A stretch of 64,000 nucleotides of DNA from Chrysophaeum taylorii (Eukaryota; Sar; Pelagophyceae; Pelagomonadales; Pelagomonadaceae): the NCBI GenBank assembly GCA_029834535.1, contig JAQMWT010000003.1, positions 1 to 64,000 on the forward strand, in the 5' to 3' direction. The first letter of the stretch is position 1; each line of letters opens with the position of its first letter. This document shows, piece after piece, positions 42,601 to 53,099 of this stretch. The notes beneath the pieces are model-generated. The model ran no database searches. It was not told the origin of the DNA and worked only from the letters and a program-made list of their open reading frames with translations. The position numbers and the translations under genes are program-made.

Positions 42601-43600
42601 TATTTATGAAATTCGTTAGGTTCCAAATGCAGATAACAAACAGAACCAAAAGGTTTGAGGTAGTCCTGTTGGGGAACATTACATTGGTCTAACAAAACTT
42701 GTTGGGGGCTTAGGACTTTATTGTAAATACGTTCGAGGGAAACGTTAGGGAGGAGATTATACGATTGGATGGCATGTATAACAGCCCACGGGTAGTGTGG
42801 TGCCGGATCTGTTAGGGGGTGACCTTTATAGGATACATTAAGCACATGCCGGAGTCGTGTAGATGAGGCAGTGGCTATGTGACCAACAGCGGCTTCTACT
42901 TCATGATTAAATACACGTAAGTAAGGGGGGGGCGCAGACATGTTAATACCATGTTCCACACGAAAGGGGGTTGTTACATGTTGAGATAAATAGGGTTTAA
43001 AGGAGTCACAATAGATTTGTTTGAGTTGTACGTGAACATACGTAGAGCAGAAATTTTGGACAAACTCAAGGGCGTTACAAAATTCACTGGAGTTAGTGCA
43101 ACGACAAAAGTACACTAACAAAAATTTAGACATGAAACATTTTAAAACAATGATATGTCGAAAGGATCCCCATTCAGAGAGAACGGATACGTCGCCACCG
43201 TCACATGCCCAGGCTTCACCAGGCTGAAAAAATTTTTGGAATGATGGTTGCTTGGTAAGGTGATGTGGATGAGGAAAGCGTTTTTTGTGAATCGTACAAT
43301 CCACACAGAACTTACGGTAGGGTACGTCAGATGGGTGGTGTCCAGGACTGGCAATAACCTGAACAGCTTTTATAGCTTGAGAATCACTAGAATGGTGGAT
43401 GTTGTGAAAATTGGTAGCTCGTTGTTGCGCATCTCGAAATGCGAGGGTGCCCCTGGCATGGACTTTCTTATCGAAGGGCGCATGCTTCTCATGGAGCTGT
43501 CTTGGCGTTATAAGAGGAATTTGTTTTTCTTTAGTAGGAGATGATATATCTGCGGATGAGGTGTTAGAGAGGAAGACATGAGCTACTGAACCGAGATGAA
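39611..43600 (-). CDS. Element B pol: integrase, reverse transcriptase, RNase H (two frameshifts)
   Basis: The integrase begins near 43570 with a zinc motif (FHNIHH, then FCVDC). Its catalytic Asp residues are in WACDGGDVS and IYCDSFKP, and a Glu in FNHEVEAAV. A long linker leads to reverse transcriptase: KHKARLVLRGFLAS, YHVDVPNAFVQ, LPKLLKSLYGLRQSPALWN and LSVDD. RNase H has VDADNAPSYEQDRKSTTGY and STHESEFIAL, ending HHVSGTQNIADGFTKP at 39611. An 11 bp duplication (aaaaccaacgc twice, near 41226-41248) shifts the frame at the start of the reverse transcriptase, and a one-base change near 39960 shifts it again. Otherwise it is open. It works with gag to copy and integrate the element. Confidence 0.9.
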
Positions 43601-43632
43601 AAGATGGAAGTTCGTGGTTAGAGGCAGGATTA

Positions 43633-45590
43633 TCACAACATAAGAGTTTTTTTATTGGAGATGTAGAACATTGTAATGGAACTCTGGTGTAATAATAAGG
43701 GTGTATCTGTTGGGATTATATTTGTGAAGAAGGTTGACCTATAGTTTTTGGTTAGAGGAGCGTGATCAGGGTCAAACGATTGTGATAGTGTTAATATACG
43801 CAAGTCATAAACAAGCTCACACAAATGTTTATAAATTGTATGATATGTTCCAGCTGGAATAGCATTCGCGATTATATCGCAGCATAAGCCCGGGGACAAA
43901 GACAGAAGAAAATTGATTTGGTGCGCTGTGAAGTTATTGGCGCGTGCCAGTTCGCGAGTTGCGTAGTGTCGAATGCGATCGAGTCGTGGATCGTACACCA
44001 GCATATTAGCAAGTCCACGAATGGTAGGAGTGGGAGTGTATATAGAATGAACTTTGGCACCCATCTTCCTATCGCTTGATGTTATAAAGCCCAAATATCT
44101 GCTTTGGGACAAATGCATGTCACTTAAAGCAAATATTTTGTCGATAAATTCGAGACGATTTTCCTGAGGGTAGAAGACAAAAGAATCGTGAAATACAGGA
44201 GAGGTATAGGAAACCAGTGCTTGTACTAGACGACGCGTGTCTTGATTTTCATTATTATGATGGTATGCTTGGCAAAGCCAAAGAAAACCGGTAACTGGTT
44301 CGAGAGAAGCAGTCTTATCGATTCCGGCATCGTGTGTTAAAAGGGCGTAGGTTTCGCCAAAAGCATTTATGTGTGCCTGGTATTTATAAGAAGAGTTAGA
44401 AACTGTTATGTCTCCGCCTGTATGTCTTCCACCAGTGATGTAAATGATGGATGAAGTAGAGGATTTATTTAAGAAAAACCTGTGAGATGGTTGGTTAGAT
44501 TCGATAGTTGTAATACGAAAGGACACAGTACTGTGATAGATTTAGGGAATAAGCGTCCCATAGTATTATAGAGGAACACGAAAGCTTTGAGTTCAATAGG
44601 GGATCTCATGCAAGCAAGTGGTTTTCTTGAATTAGTCAAGAATCCCAGGCGAAAGTTAGAAATGCCCTCCATTTCATCTTGACTGGGATGTTCGACTGTT
44701 TTATTAGAGTGCAGACGAAGGAACAGCATAGTTAAGGTTTCAAGCTCAGTCACAGTTAAGCGCACGGATCCTGTACGACTGAAAGTGTTGTAGGTTTTAG
44801 GTGTGGACACGAATGGTATGTCAGGAAAGACCTGCGTCCAAGGTTCGTCGACTATTAACTTGCGACTGATGGAATTAGCGTGGTCTGCAATGTCCAGAAA
44901 GGAAGTGACTCGTTTATTAGGCCATGAAAGCAGATCAAGAGGGCCGGTGTTATATTTGCGTGCAACGAGGATCCATCTTTCTCTGGCTTGATAATCTCCA
45001 CATAGATAGCATGGAAATCGGTCACATATGTCCACCGTATAGTGCATCGTTGAGAAGATGAGATTAGCAACTCGTATATGATCTTCATACGATGCGGAGT
45101 GTGGTGGTGTCATTTCCATGAAAAGAACAAGCGGCTTTAAAAGCTCAAGTACACTTAGAGCACTTGGAAACAAGGAATCATCCATATCACGCTCGAAGGT
45201 GGAAATGGATCTCCCATTGATTATGTTGCGATTTGTGCATGGTGATGTCAATTCCACTATATCGGTGTAATATCGTGCACGTTCAACGTCCGATGCTCGA
45301 TGGAGATATGTCAGAAACTTAGGACTTAGGTAGGGATGGGAAAACTTCGATGGAATTACCAAAACGTCTTCGTAGCATGTGCGTGATATTGTCGTCGCTC
45401 TCAACAAGAACTTTAACGTTGATGTTGATTTGCAAGTCATTAGAAGCGCAAGCCAAGAATGCAGGAGTGGACATCCCAGAGCAAAGTAGAGTTACTGTAG
45501 GTTTTCGTGGGCTAGGAGATGAAGTTACTGTATGGAGCAAACGTGTGGTAACCTTGCGTCATACGGGAGGTGGGAAATGCTTGCGTATGT
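43633..45590 (-). pseudogene. C5-cytosine DNA methyltransferase of element B
   Basis: Motifs in C5-methyltransferase order on the minus strand. Motif I: VTLLCSGMSTPAFLACAS (about 45500-45440). Motif II-III: VLVESDDNIT and DVERARYYTDIVEL. Motif IV: SPC (45245-45237) with the next residue Thr instead of Gln. Motif VI: LVLFMEMTPP (Glu kept). Motif VIII: DYQARERWILVARK. After a long target-recognition-like insert comes motif IX, IRHYATRELARANN, and motif X, IIANAIPAG (about 43875-43850). Frames change near 45350 and 44500. Layout and the IRxxAT..E..A / ANA(I/V)P end match the element A enzyme. It lies between protease and integrase. PCT for PCQ and EMT for ENV mean activity is uncertain. Confidence 0.72.
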
Positions 45591-48222
45591 AAGGCAGCTG
45601 CGAATGCATTGACTCCAGGATGGTTTTAAGCCATGGGACGTAAATTACGCGTTCCATGAGGGTGGAATATAGTTTAAGCATTTCGCGTTGTTCATTAAAA
45701 GCACATAGTCTGAACTGTAGTGAGCGAAGTTCCATTTTGCGCGCTTTTGCTTGTTGTAGCGAATAAATTGGTAGAGTTGGCAACAGGTTACTGAGTCTAA
45801 ACAAAGTAATCTTGACATTATCATCAATTTTACTCTGGATAGATGATTGTCCTTTAAATTCAACTCCATAAAGATGTATACCAAGTTTATCTTCTCCCCA
45901 TTGAGTCATACTGATGATGTGCAGATCGGGATCGTTATGGTCGTTTTGCTTGGGTAGAAAAAGCGCAACGTCTAGCTTTACATATCCCACATTTGGATGC
46001 TTTGGGAGAGCGGGAATGACGGTCCTTATAATCATAGCATGTGTGATTCTCTGCGTATCCGTAGCAGTCTGGATAGCAGGTGATAAGGACTCGGGTAGCT
46101 TGACGATGTGAATAGGATCAGTATAACGTTTAAAGTTGATTACATGTTGAGAAGCACATGTGTCAGCATATCCTGGCGTAGTCATTAGCGGCAAATTGTA
46201 CTCGTTGTACAGTTTAAGCATTGTTGCATAACAGGCATGTGTTGAGCTTTGACCAAACACGCACTGTGTCATGAAACTTTGTGTTTCTTCGGAAGGCACA
46301 ACGACGAGTGTAAAATCAGTGTTTAATTTTGGTAGCAACACAGGGGGATCTGTGCCATCTTCATTATCTTCATTGGTGAAATTACTGGAGAGCTCAGAGT
46401 GCGAGGAAGTTTCCCGAGCTTGACGACGAACAATAGCATTCTGAGCTTTAGCATTTATGTGCTGCAATAGCGGCTGATGGATGTTATTGATTTCATCATC
46501 TTTAATGGACAGGAAAGTGTGGAACATTTTCTCTGTATCAGCAGTCCCCCTCTGCTCCGCATCACTGGGGGACGCTTCAGGAGCAGATGTTTCAGTTTGA
46601 TACTTTTCTTCTGAAACAAGAGATTCCTTATCGGCTTCTAAGAGGCTCGATATGGTATTGGACATAGTATCAACTCGAGATAAGTAGAGATGAACTTGGG
46701 TGGCTTCGTCAGGATCTAAGGACTGTGTCGAAGCTTGAGAAGCGGTTGTCCAGAGGGTACTCAATGAGCTTTTCATTTCCTCCTGTACCATTTTAGAGTC
46801 GGTGGAAGGGCTGGGATTCGCTTCCTGTAATTTACCAAACAGGTGGCGAAGACGATCAACTTGATAAGTAGCCCGGTCCATAAGAGACATATTAGAGCGT
46901 GCATTGCGGTTAGAGGAAGATGAGTAGACAGGACGATCGAAGCTGGTACCTTTGACGTTATAATTCGAGGGTGGACGATAGTACGACGCGTCACGGGGTG
47001 AAATTGTCGATGCTTTGTCTTTTGCATTACGAAGCTTACGAGCGTTGAAGCCAGACTGTCCAGCTACAGTGGCTAACAACGAGTAAGCGTTGTTAAAAGA
47101 GTCGTGGGATTGATGAATAGTATCCATCAATAATACCTTAGGTGGCTTGGTAGCGGTAGTACCAGGGATGTAAGGGATCCAGGAAGCGGGTTTATCCAAG
47201 CGTCGGTTAGAGGGAAACTTTGTTTCATTGTATATTTGTAACAAGAACGCCAATAACGGACGAACGTCGTTAGGATCAACTAGCTTTAACAATTCAGGAT
47301 CGTGAATCGAGTTGCTCCCAGAACGTGTCTCGTAGAGTTTACACCATTCCAATAAAGATTGAGAATAGCGCTCGTGATCCGAGGGATTAGCATATAGACG
47401 GTAGATCTCCTCGTGAGCTTTAAGAGTGATTATGGAGTTATTAAATTGGATTGATGCTTCATCATTATTTAATTGCATTGCCTGAGATTGGAAAGCAAGG
47501 AGTTGTTCGACAAATACATGGGCATACCAATTAACATTTAAAGACATTCGATTAAACTGAGATTTAAGCTCAGTAACATCTGTACAAGACACTGTCTCAT
47601 AGTAGTGGTAAGCTAAAAGCATTACTGCACGTAGTTTATTAGGATGTGCAGTAAGTGCATACATCTACTTTAATTGAGGCCACATAGCGAGTGCTGGTTT
47701 GTCTTGTGATTCCAGATTTAAAAATGTGTACAAGAAACCAGCATAAGTTTCGCAGTGTTTGATCCAGTCGGTATTAGAGAGACCTGTAAAGGATATGTTA
47801 GTTAGAGAAGAATCATACACAATTGATTTAGGGAATCGGGTATCTAATAGATTGAGGACACGTTTAACATCCTCATTTAATTCGGGACGAACGAGATTAT
47901 AGGACTCTTTGTAATAAAGTCGTTCGAGACTGTTACGGACATCAACTGTTAGTTGATGTGATGAATTGACATGCCAAGTTTTAAAATGATCAGGCAGGGC
48001 ATCTTCATCAGGTAAGTTTAAATCGCTTACTTGTTCAGCTTTCCATTGAGCGAAGATGATATCAACCTCTTGTTCAAGAAGTTGATTATACTCCGGAGCA
48101 TTCCGGGTGTAAGCTTCATATGAATCGAAGCAGAATAACGCGTCCACATATGGACTTGTCATATACCTGCGAAGCACCTCAATTTGCAAGCTCACCTTGG
48201 TTGAGTTGTCTTGGAAACGCAA
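45559..48222 (-). CDS. Element B gag-protease with one in-frame TAG
   Basis: Gag begins MRFQDNSTKVSLQIEVLRRY (48222) and reads 185 codons to a TAG (47665-47667). The same frame continues for 701 codons (MYALTAHPNK) to 45559. The second part has a helical capsid-like region, a disordered Ser-rich stretch and, near 46170, the aspartic protease motif TPGYADTCASQHVI (copia type: D-T/S-G-A-S, here with Cys for Gly). No CCHC knuckle was found. The stop could be a mutation or, less likely, programmed read-through. The product forms particles and processes the polyprotein. The methyltransferase follows in another frame. Confidence 0.8.
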
Positions 48223-48773
48223 TCCTGCGTTAATTTATCAACGAGGATTTGTTCTTGTTTGTCGATATCCGTGGTGGATATTGGTTTTTGTTTTGACATG
48301 ATTGTGGCCTATTAAGGAATATGTTATAGGATTGATAGACATATTCGACACGTAAGAATGAAGGGTTTCTCGAGTGTGGGTTCTATGTACAGTACGCTGT
48401 TTTAAACGTGGGCTTATTGACAAGACCAAACAAATCAACATGCTATTTTAAAAACAGGATGACTTGAGACTGAAGGATGGATTAATTCTCGAGCAGTCAG
48501 TCTTTTGTTGGGGAATGGAAGGAAAAACCCGTACAAGTTTCCGCGGCTTATATAGGAAAAATTTTTAATTTTATTAGCTATGCGAGTGCATATGACCAGT
48601 GACCGACCCAACTCGGTCACAAACCAAATTAACTGGTGGGCACATACCGTCACATCACAAATATGTACAGTAAACTACCGCCAAACACACTGTCGCATTG
48701 TACTCGTGATCAGGCGTAAATTGATCACTCCATTTATACGTACAACACAGTTGGGCTGACACACCTACGCATC
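48223..48773 (-). other. Untranslated leader of element B
   Basis: AT-rich, with no ORF of note. It lies between the primer site and the gag start. Nothing else was recognised. Confidence 0.6.
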
Positions 48774-48786
48774 TGGGCCCATAACC
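48774..48786 (-). promoter_or_regulatory. tRNA primer-binding site of element B
   Basis: Minus strand ggttatgggccca, directly after the LTR. It is complementary to gggcccataacc of the initiator Met tRNA anticodon arm, the half-tRNA priming used by several Ty1/copia elements. The identical site follows the left repeat of the miniature element at 36240-36251. Confidence 0.75.
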
Positions 48787-49191
48787 TGGAGAGATTTGAC
48801 CCTCTCCGGGTACATGGTAGAGACTGCGTGCAGTCTTATACGTGTACAGACCATTCCGCTTGTCACATGCTACTACACAAGGTGCGGATTTAAGCCCTAA
48901 CTCCTTAAGGACATTAGGCCCCATAGAAGCGTTTACACTGACAAAGAGGGACGAAGCCTCTGTTAATTAAACAGAAAACCCCGTACCTGACGGTACGCAC
49001 CTGGAGGCCTACTCCATGTTGGAAAAGAGCTTCAGACTGGGTTCTTCATAGTCATGAATAAGTAATCGCGGAAGGGTAAGGAAGGACAGGAGGAACGAGG
49101 GAAAAAAGCCGTATTACGGAGAGAAAACCCTCGTGTAGAGATAGGTGTGAAATGTTCCGGTGTCGCACACATAATAGTGTAGCTCTCTGGA
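48787..49191 (-). repeat. 5' LTR of element B
   Basis: 405 bp, tggagagatttgacc..gctctctgga on the plus strand. It pairs with 35926-36755. Outer flank gtagc (49192-49196) is the target duplication. Confidence 0.93.
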
Positions 49192-49196
49192 GTAGC

Positions 49197-49893
49197 GAAG
49201 TAAAACATATAAGTGCAGAAGGTGTGTTTGGTCGGGGTTGTGCATCCCTTTGCAGCATTTGTTGCACAAGGTGGTGATGTCCGGCCGACATGTGACAGAC
49301 AAATAAATGCTGGTGCCACAATAGAAAGGGAAGTTTTGGCGTAATACGTCTAAGGTAGTAGCCAAGTCTGAGCGAAGTTTAGTATAAGGTTTGTGGGTGA
49401 GGATGTCCGAATAGGGGACGTCTAGGCTATGTAGGTTGAGCTTATTATCAGCATGCATTTTATTGATCTTCGCTGCTACATTCATAGTGAGATGACCAGC
49501 GGAGACATTGTAGTGGACATCGATGCCAAGAAAGGATCTGATGTTGTCACGCCATGTACCCTTGCCACATTCGGTCTCCAGAGCGGTGCGAAGAGACGCA
49601 ATTTTGGCGGTGTTGGTACCAGTGATCAATAGGTCATCGACTGAAACGGATAGTAATACCCATTTGTTGATAGGTCGATCCCGATTGATATAGAGGCAAG
49701 TAACGACTTGTGAGCGTTCGAACTCATGTTGTCGAAGAAATGAGTCGAGCTTAATGTTCCACAACAAAGCTGACTGTTTGAGGCCGTAGAGAGCCTTGAC
49801 GAGTCGGAGAGCGAGCTTCGACTCTGGATGGTTCTTCTGCATCTGCTGGATAAGATTTGGCGAGACACGTATTCCTCAAGGAAAGTCGATCCA
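49197..49893 (-). pseudogene. Element A reverse transcriptase, C-terminal part
   Basis: SKLALRLVKALYGLKQSALLWN, LLSVSVDDLLITG (Ser for Tyr in the catalytic box), FLGIDVHYNVSAGHLTMN and STSIYLSVTCRPDITTL-like sequence, ending LLRY where B is inserted. Upstream, WIDFP is followed by an in-frame TGA near 49880. SINE-like copy S8 separates it from the N-terminal part. Confidence 0.88.
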
Positions 49894-49905
49894 TACTGGG
49901 CGATC

Positions 49906-50267
49906 CCTTACCCTGATCGCCGACTGCGGTTGCGATGGAGGACGGTGCCTCATGAATCCTGAGCCTTGCGAGGGCATCCGCCCTCCCGGCGTAGGTTGGC
50001 ACCTATTCGCCTCCCGGGCGGGCCGGTTGGCAGCCGGAACGTTCGCAGTGGGACGGGGTATGGCCGGGGGCGAAGACGGAAGGTTATCGACGAGTTGGTT
50101 GTCAGTCACATCGCGGTCTCCTCGTCGCATGGCGACAAGCTTGATGGTCACTCTCCACCGACCGACCTTTCGGCGCTCCTCGTCTACAGGCCCGTGATTC
50201 CGGACTGGCTCCTGTCGGTCCGGCCTGGCTCCCATGCTCGGGAGAGGTCTGAAGTTAGTTAGTTAGT
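49906..50267 (+). mobile_element. SINE-like element S8 (full length)
   Basis: Perfect 12 bp duplication tactgggcgatc (49894-49905 and 50268-50279). It starts cettaccctgatcg-like at ccttaccctgatcgccg and ends gaagttagttagttagt. This and S7 define the full-length family of about 360 bp. Confidence 0.92.
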
Positions 50268-50279
50268 TACTGGGCGATC

Positions 50280-52184
50280 GAGTGCCGATTGGATGAAAGC
50301 CTGAGGAATGTCCGCGTGCGCGACGGGGAGCTTGTGCTTCACAGCGATGGCGAGCAGTAGCCGGTTGGTAGCGAGCATTGCGGTTGGGGAGGATGTGGCA
50401 TAAAAGTCAATGCCTACACGTGCCAAGAAACCTCAGGCGACTAGACGAGCTTTATAGCGGTCTGGAGTGCCGTCAGCAAAATACTTGATCTTCAGCACGA
50501 GCTTCGTCGAGATAGACGAACGGTCTGGCGGTAAAGGCTCAAGCTTGAAGACACCATTGGAGCACAATCCCTCAATTTCCTTGCGAATCGAAGCTATATG
50601 CCTTAACTTGTCTTCTTCGCTGAGTCCTTTGAGTTCGACAATCTTTTCAGGCTCATAGACAACATCTTCAGCGGTCACAAGCTGTAACACGACGTGATCG
50701 ATGTGTTGCAAATCATAGTCCATGACTTCTTGTAGAATATCTTGATTCGGATCACTTTGACTTAGGAAGAGGTGTCCGAGTTCGCCAGAATCATGCATGA
50801 AGGCATGCCTGTGACGAGAAGCTAGATGGTAGTCTTGATGCGTGGAGATGTCCCACAAAAGAGAGGAACCCATACAACAGAATTCTTGATTCCATTGACG
50901 CGCATAGTACTCTGCCGGTAACATTTCGCCATGGCACACGTAGTTCTCGAGAACAGAATTGTCGTTATCAAGGTGGTCAACCAACACAGACGAGTGGAAT
51001 GACTTCCTTGGGAAGTCAACATACAAGAGTTCCGCGTCGGTTTCTCTCTGCAAATCCAGTGCGGTGCCGCCCATGATACCATAGTCTTGTGTGGTACTTG
51101 CTAGGAGACATCCTTTCGGGACATCATTAGGCGGCTTAGCATCTCTTCGAATATTGAGAGCAGAGGCGATGCTGGCGGCGTGGCCCTGGTGCAGAGCGCT
51201 GACACTGATGAGGAACATCAATGTGCTGGACATGTTGGCTGTGGCGTGAGCCGTGGATTGCTCCTGCTGGTATTTCCAGTTGCGACCATACTCTGAGGCG
51301 ATAATGCGTCTGGTGGAGAGTTTTTCATCATCAACACGTCTCACGATATAGAGTTGATCCTCAGGGATGCGAAATCCACGTTCGTCATTGAGATCTGCTT
51401 TGAGCTTATCGCTCTGGTTGCGATGCACGAGAACTGGGGTAAAACCTGAATCATCGAGAACAACCTCTAGGCGGTCTTTTCGTTTGGGCATCGGAATGCT
51501 ACCATCCGGCGGAGGTGGCCGGTTGAGGAACAAAAAATCCTGTTCATGTGTCGCGTCGCTGACGGGACTTGAATCCGCAGCGGGAGTTGGATCCAGTTCT
51601 TTGTGTTCGTCGTCATCGCTAGGTTTATCATCGTGCTCGTCTTCGTGAGTCTCGCCCTCATTTTGCGATTCCTGTCTAACTTCCGGCATTTGCTGTTCGC
51701 TTATAGCTGGTAGCGGGTCCTCTTGTCGTGCCTCTGTTGGGATCTGTGCGAGTGCTTTGATCCGTTCGATCTCCTTGTTACGGTTGACTGGCATGTCTGC
51801 GTCAACATGAAAGTCGTTAGAGGTGACGATTTTTCCATATCGCCCTTGATGTACAAGCAAGATAGAGCTGTGAACATCTCGGATAAATCGGTCCGTTCCG
51901 GGGAGGTTCGGGAGATAGTTGTTACTATGAAAGTAAGAGGCGGAGACGCTGGAGGGTTCCAGTTTGCGACTTTGAGGGTAGACAAAAGTGACAGGCTTGC
52001 CGAAGGGGAGAAGCTTCAAGAGCGGTGCCATGGGTGACATGATACGCAGGGGAACGGTGCATGTCATGTTTGTGCGCGAGGGCAGTCCATGAGAGCTCTG
52101 GTTGTCGGCTTGGATCTTATGCAGGAGAGCACAAGAGTGAGTGATAATACTCAGCGGCAATAGACTTTCCTTCGATGCGTACAC
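50280..52184 (-). CDS. Element A integrase C-terminus, linker and reverse transcriptase N-terminus
   Basis: Open from 52184 to a TGA at 50433-50435 (583 codons). It opens with the integrase C-terminal region (TVPLRIMSPMAPLLKLLPFG, FVYPQSRKLEPSS). An acidic, disordered linker follows, then VLQLVTAEDVVYEPEKIVEL and the reverse transcriptase start SISTKLVLKIKYFADGTPDR, RYKARLVA. The TGA sits where B and D have Arg (KARLVLRGF), so it fits CGA to TGA. The frame continues GFLARVGIDFYATSS and HADIPQAFIQ up to S8. It belongs to the same polyprotein as the integrase upstream, from which a frameshift near 52150 separates it. Confidence 0.85.
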
Positions 52185-52950
52185 TGCGAAGGTTGAGGAG
52201 ACGAACTACGGTGCCTCGGGTGTTTTCCTTGATAATGTTTTCAGCAAAGTTCCGCTGATGGAGGTGGCGACCAAGGATTTTGAATTGGAGACCAAGCTGC
52301 AGCTTGAGAGGGTGGAAGGCTTCCGAGCGAAAAGTTGAGAATGCGTCAGAGGATATGATCTTCACATGGACATCGAATTCGACTTTAATCACATTGACCA
52401 CATTGAGGATGCCGGCCAGAACATCCTCTGCGTCTAATTTCCGCAGGAAATAGACCCATTTGTGTGCTGAGATAATACACACGAAGTGCGTGACAGAGCG
52501 AGATCCGCCGTAGCACTTGCGGATGCTCGGGTATGACACATCCATGTGGAGGTGTTGGCCTGGAGCATAGGCCAGTTCATCCTGTGACCAGGAATTGATT
52601 TTGTGACTGAAGCTTATATGCGATTGGCAGCGCTTGCGTTCACTGCAGTCTTGCAGATACCGATCATCACCTGGGCGGAGATTCGTTACATTAGCGGCAA
52701 TCGTGCGGCGAAGAATCTCTGGTTGCTGGTGGTGTATGCGGTGCCAGCGAGTGACCAACAGCACTCTCTTGGCGTGCTGAGTGGTGCCGGGCTGGTTCAA
52801 GGGAGGCAGAGCGGCAGTCGAAGCGCTGGGGGGGGCTGGGTCGCTTGTCGACTTGGATTTTAGCAACGGCTGCCTCGGCAAGAAGCGTCTCGAGGCTTGT
52901 CGATTTGCTTGGTTTGCGGATCGCATCATGGTGAGCATCTGCAACGGCAT
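52117..52950 (-). CDS. Element A integrase core
   Basis: A zinc-binding-like HRIHH ... CSERKRC leads into a DDE core: HLHMDVSYPSIRK (first Asp), KIISSDAFSTFRSEAF (second Asp) and HQRNFAENIIKENTR (Glu). This is the copia integrase arrangement, placed after the methyltransferase. It would insert the element cDNA, making the 5 bp target duplications seen here. The core itself is uninterrupted. Confidence 0.82.
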   Translation of the reverse strand: MPLQMLTMMRSANQANRQASRRFLPRQPLLKSKSTSDPAPPSASTAALPPLNQPGTTQHAKRVLLVTRWHRIHHQQPEILRRTIAANVTNLRPGDDRYLQDCSERKRCQSHISFSHKINSWSQDELAYAPGQHLHMDVSYPSIRKCYGGSRSVTHFVCIISAHKWVYFLRKLDAEDVLAGILNVVNVIKVEFDVHVKIISSDAFSTFRSEAFHPLKLQLGLQFKILGRHLHQRNFAENIIKENTRGTVVRLLNLRSVRIEGKSIAAEYYHSLLCSPA

Positions 52951-53099
52951 TGAAGAGGGAGGTGAGGTTCAGGTCTTCCTCTGCTAAGAGACGGCTGGAG
53001 ATGGCCGAGAAGAATTCTGCAACCTGGTTGATGTCTCCGGGGCTGAGGATGCCATGGCGTATCGTGGCCCATTCGACGTGAAGGTTCACGTGGTGGTGC

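Larger units (their letters stand above)
35926..49191 (-). mobile_element. Copia element B, complete with both LTRs, nested in A
   Basis: LTRs at 35926-36755 (with a 423 bp insertion) and 48787-49191 (405 bp), with target duplication gtagc at 35921-35925 and 49192-49196. The insertion splits the LLRYLKGT motif of the A reverse transcriptase. Minus-strand order: LTR, tRNA primer site, leader, gag-protease, C5-methyltransferase, integrase, reverse transcriptase, RNase H, ORF X, polypurine tract, LTR. It contains SINE-like copies S6 and S7. At about 12.2 kb without insertions it is long for a copia element. Confidence 0.93.
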
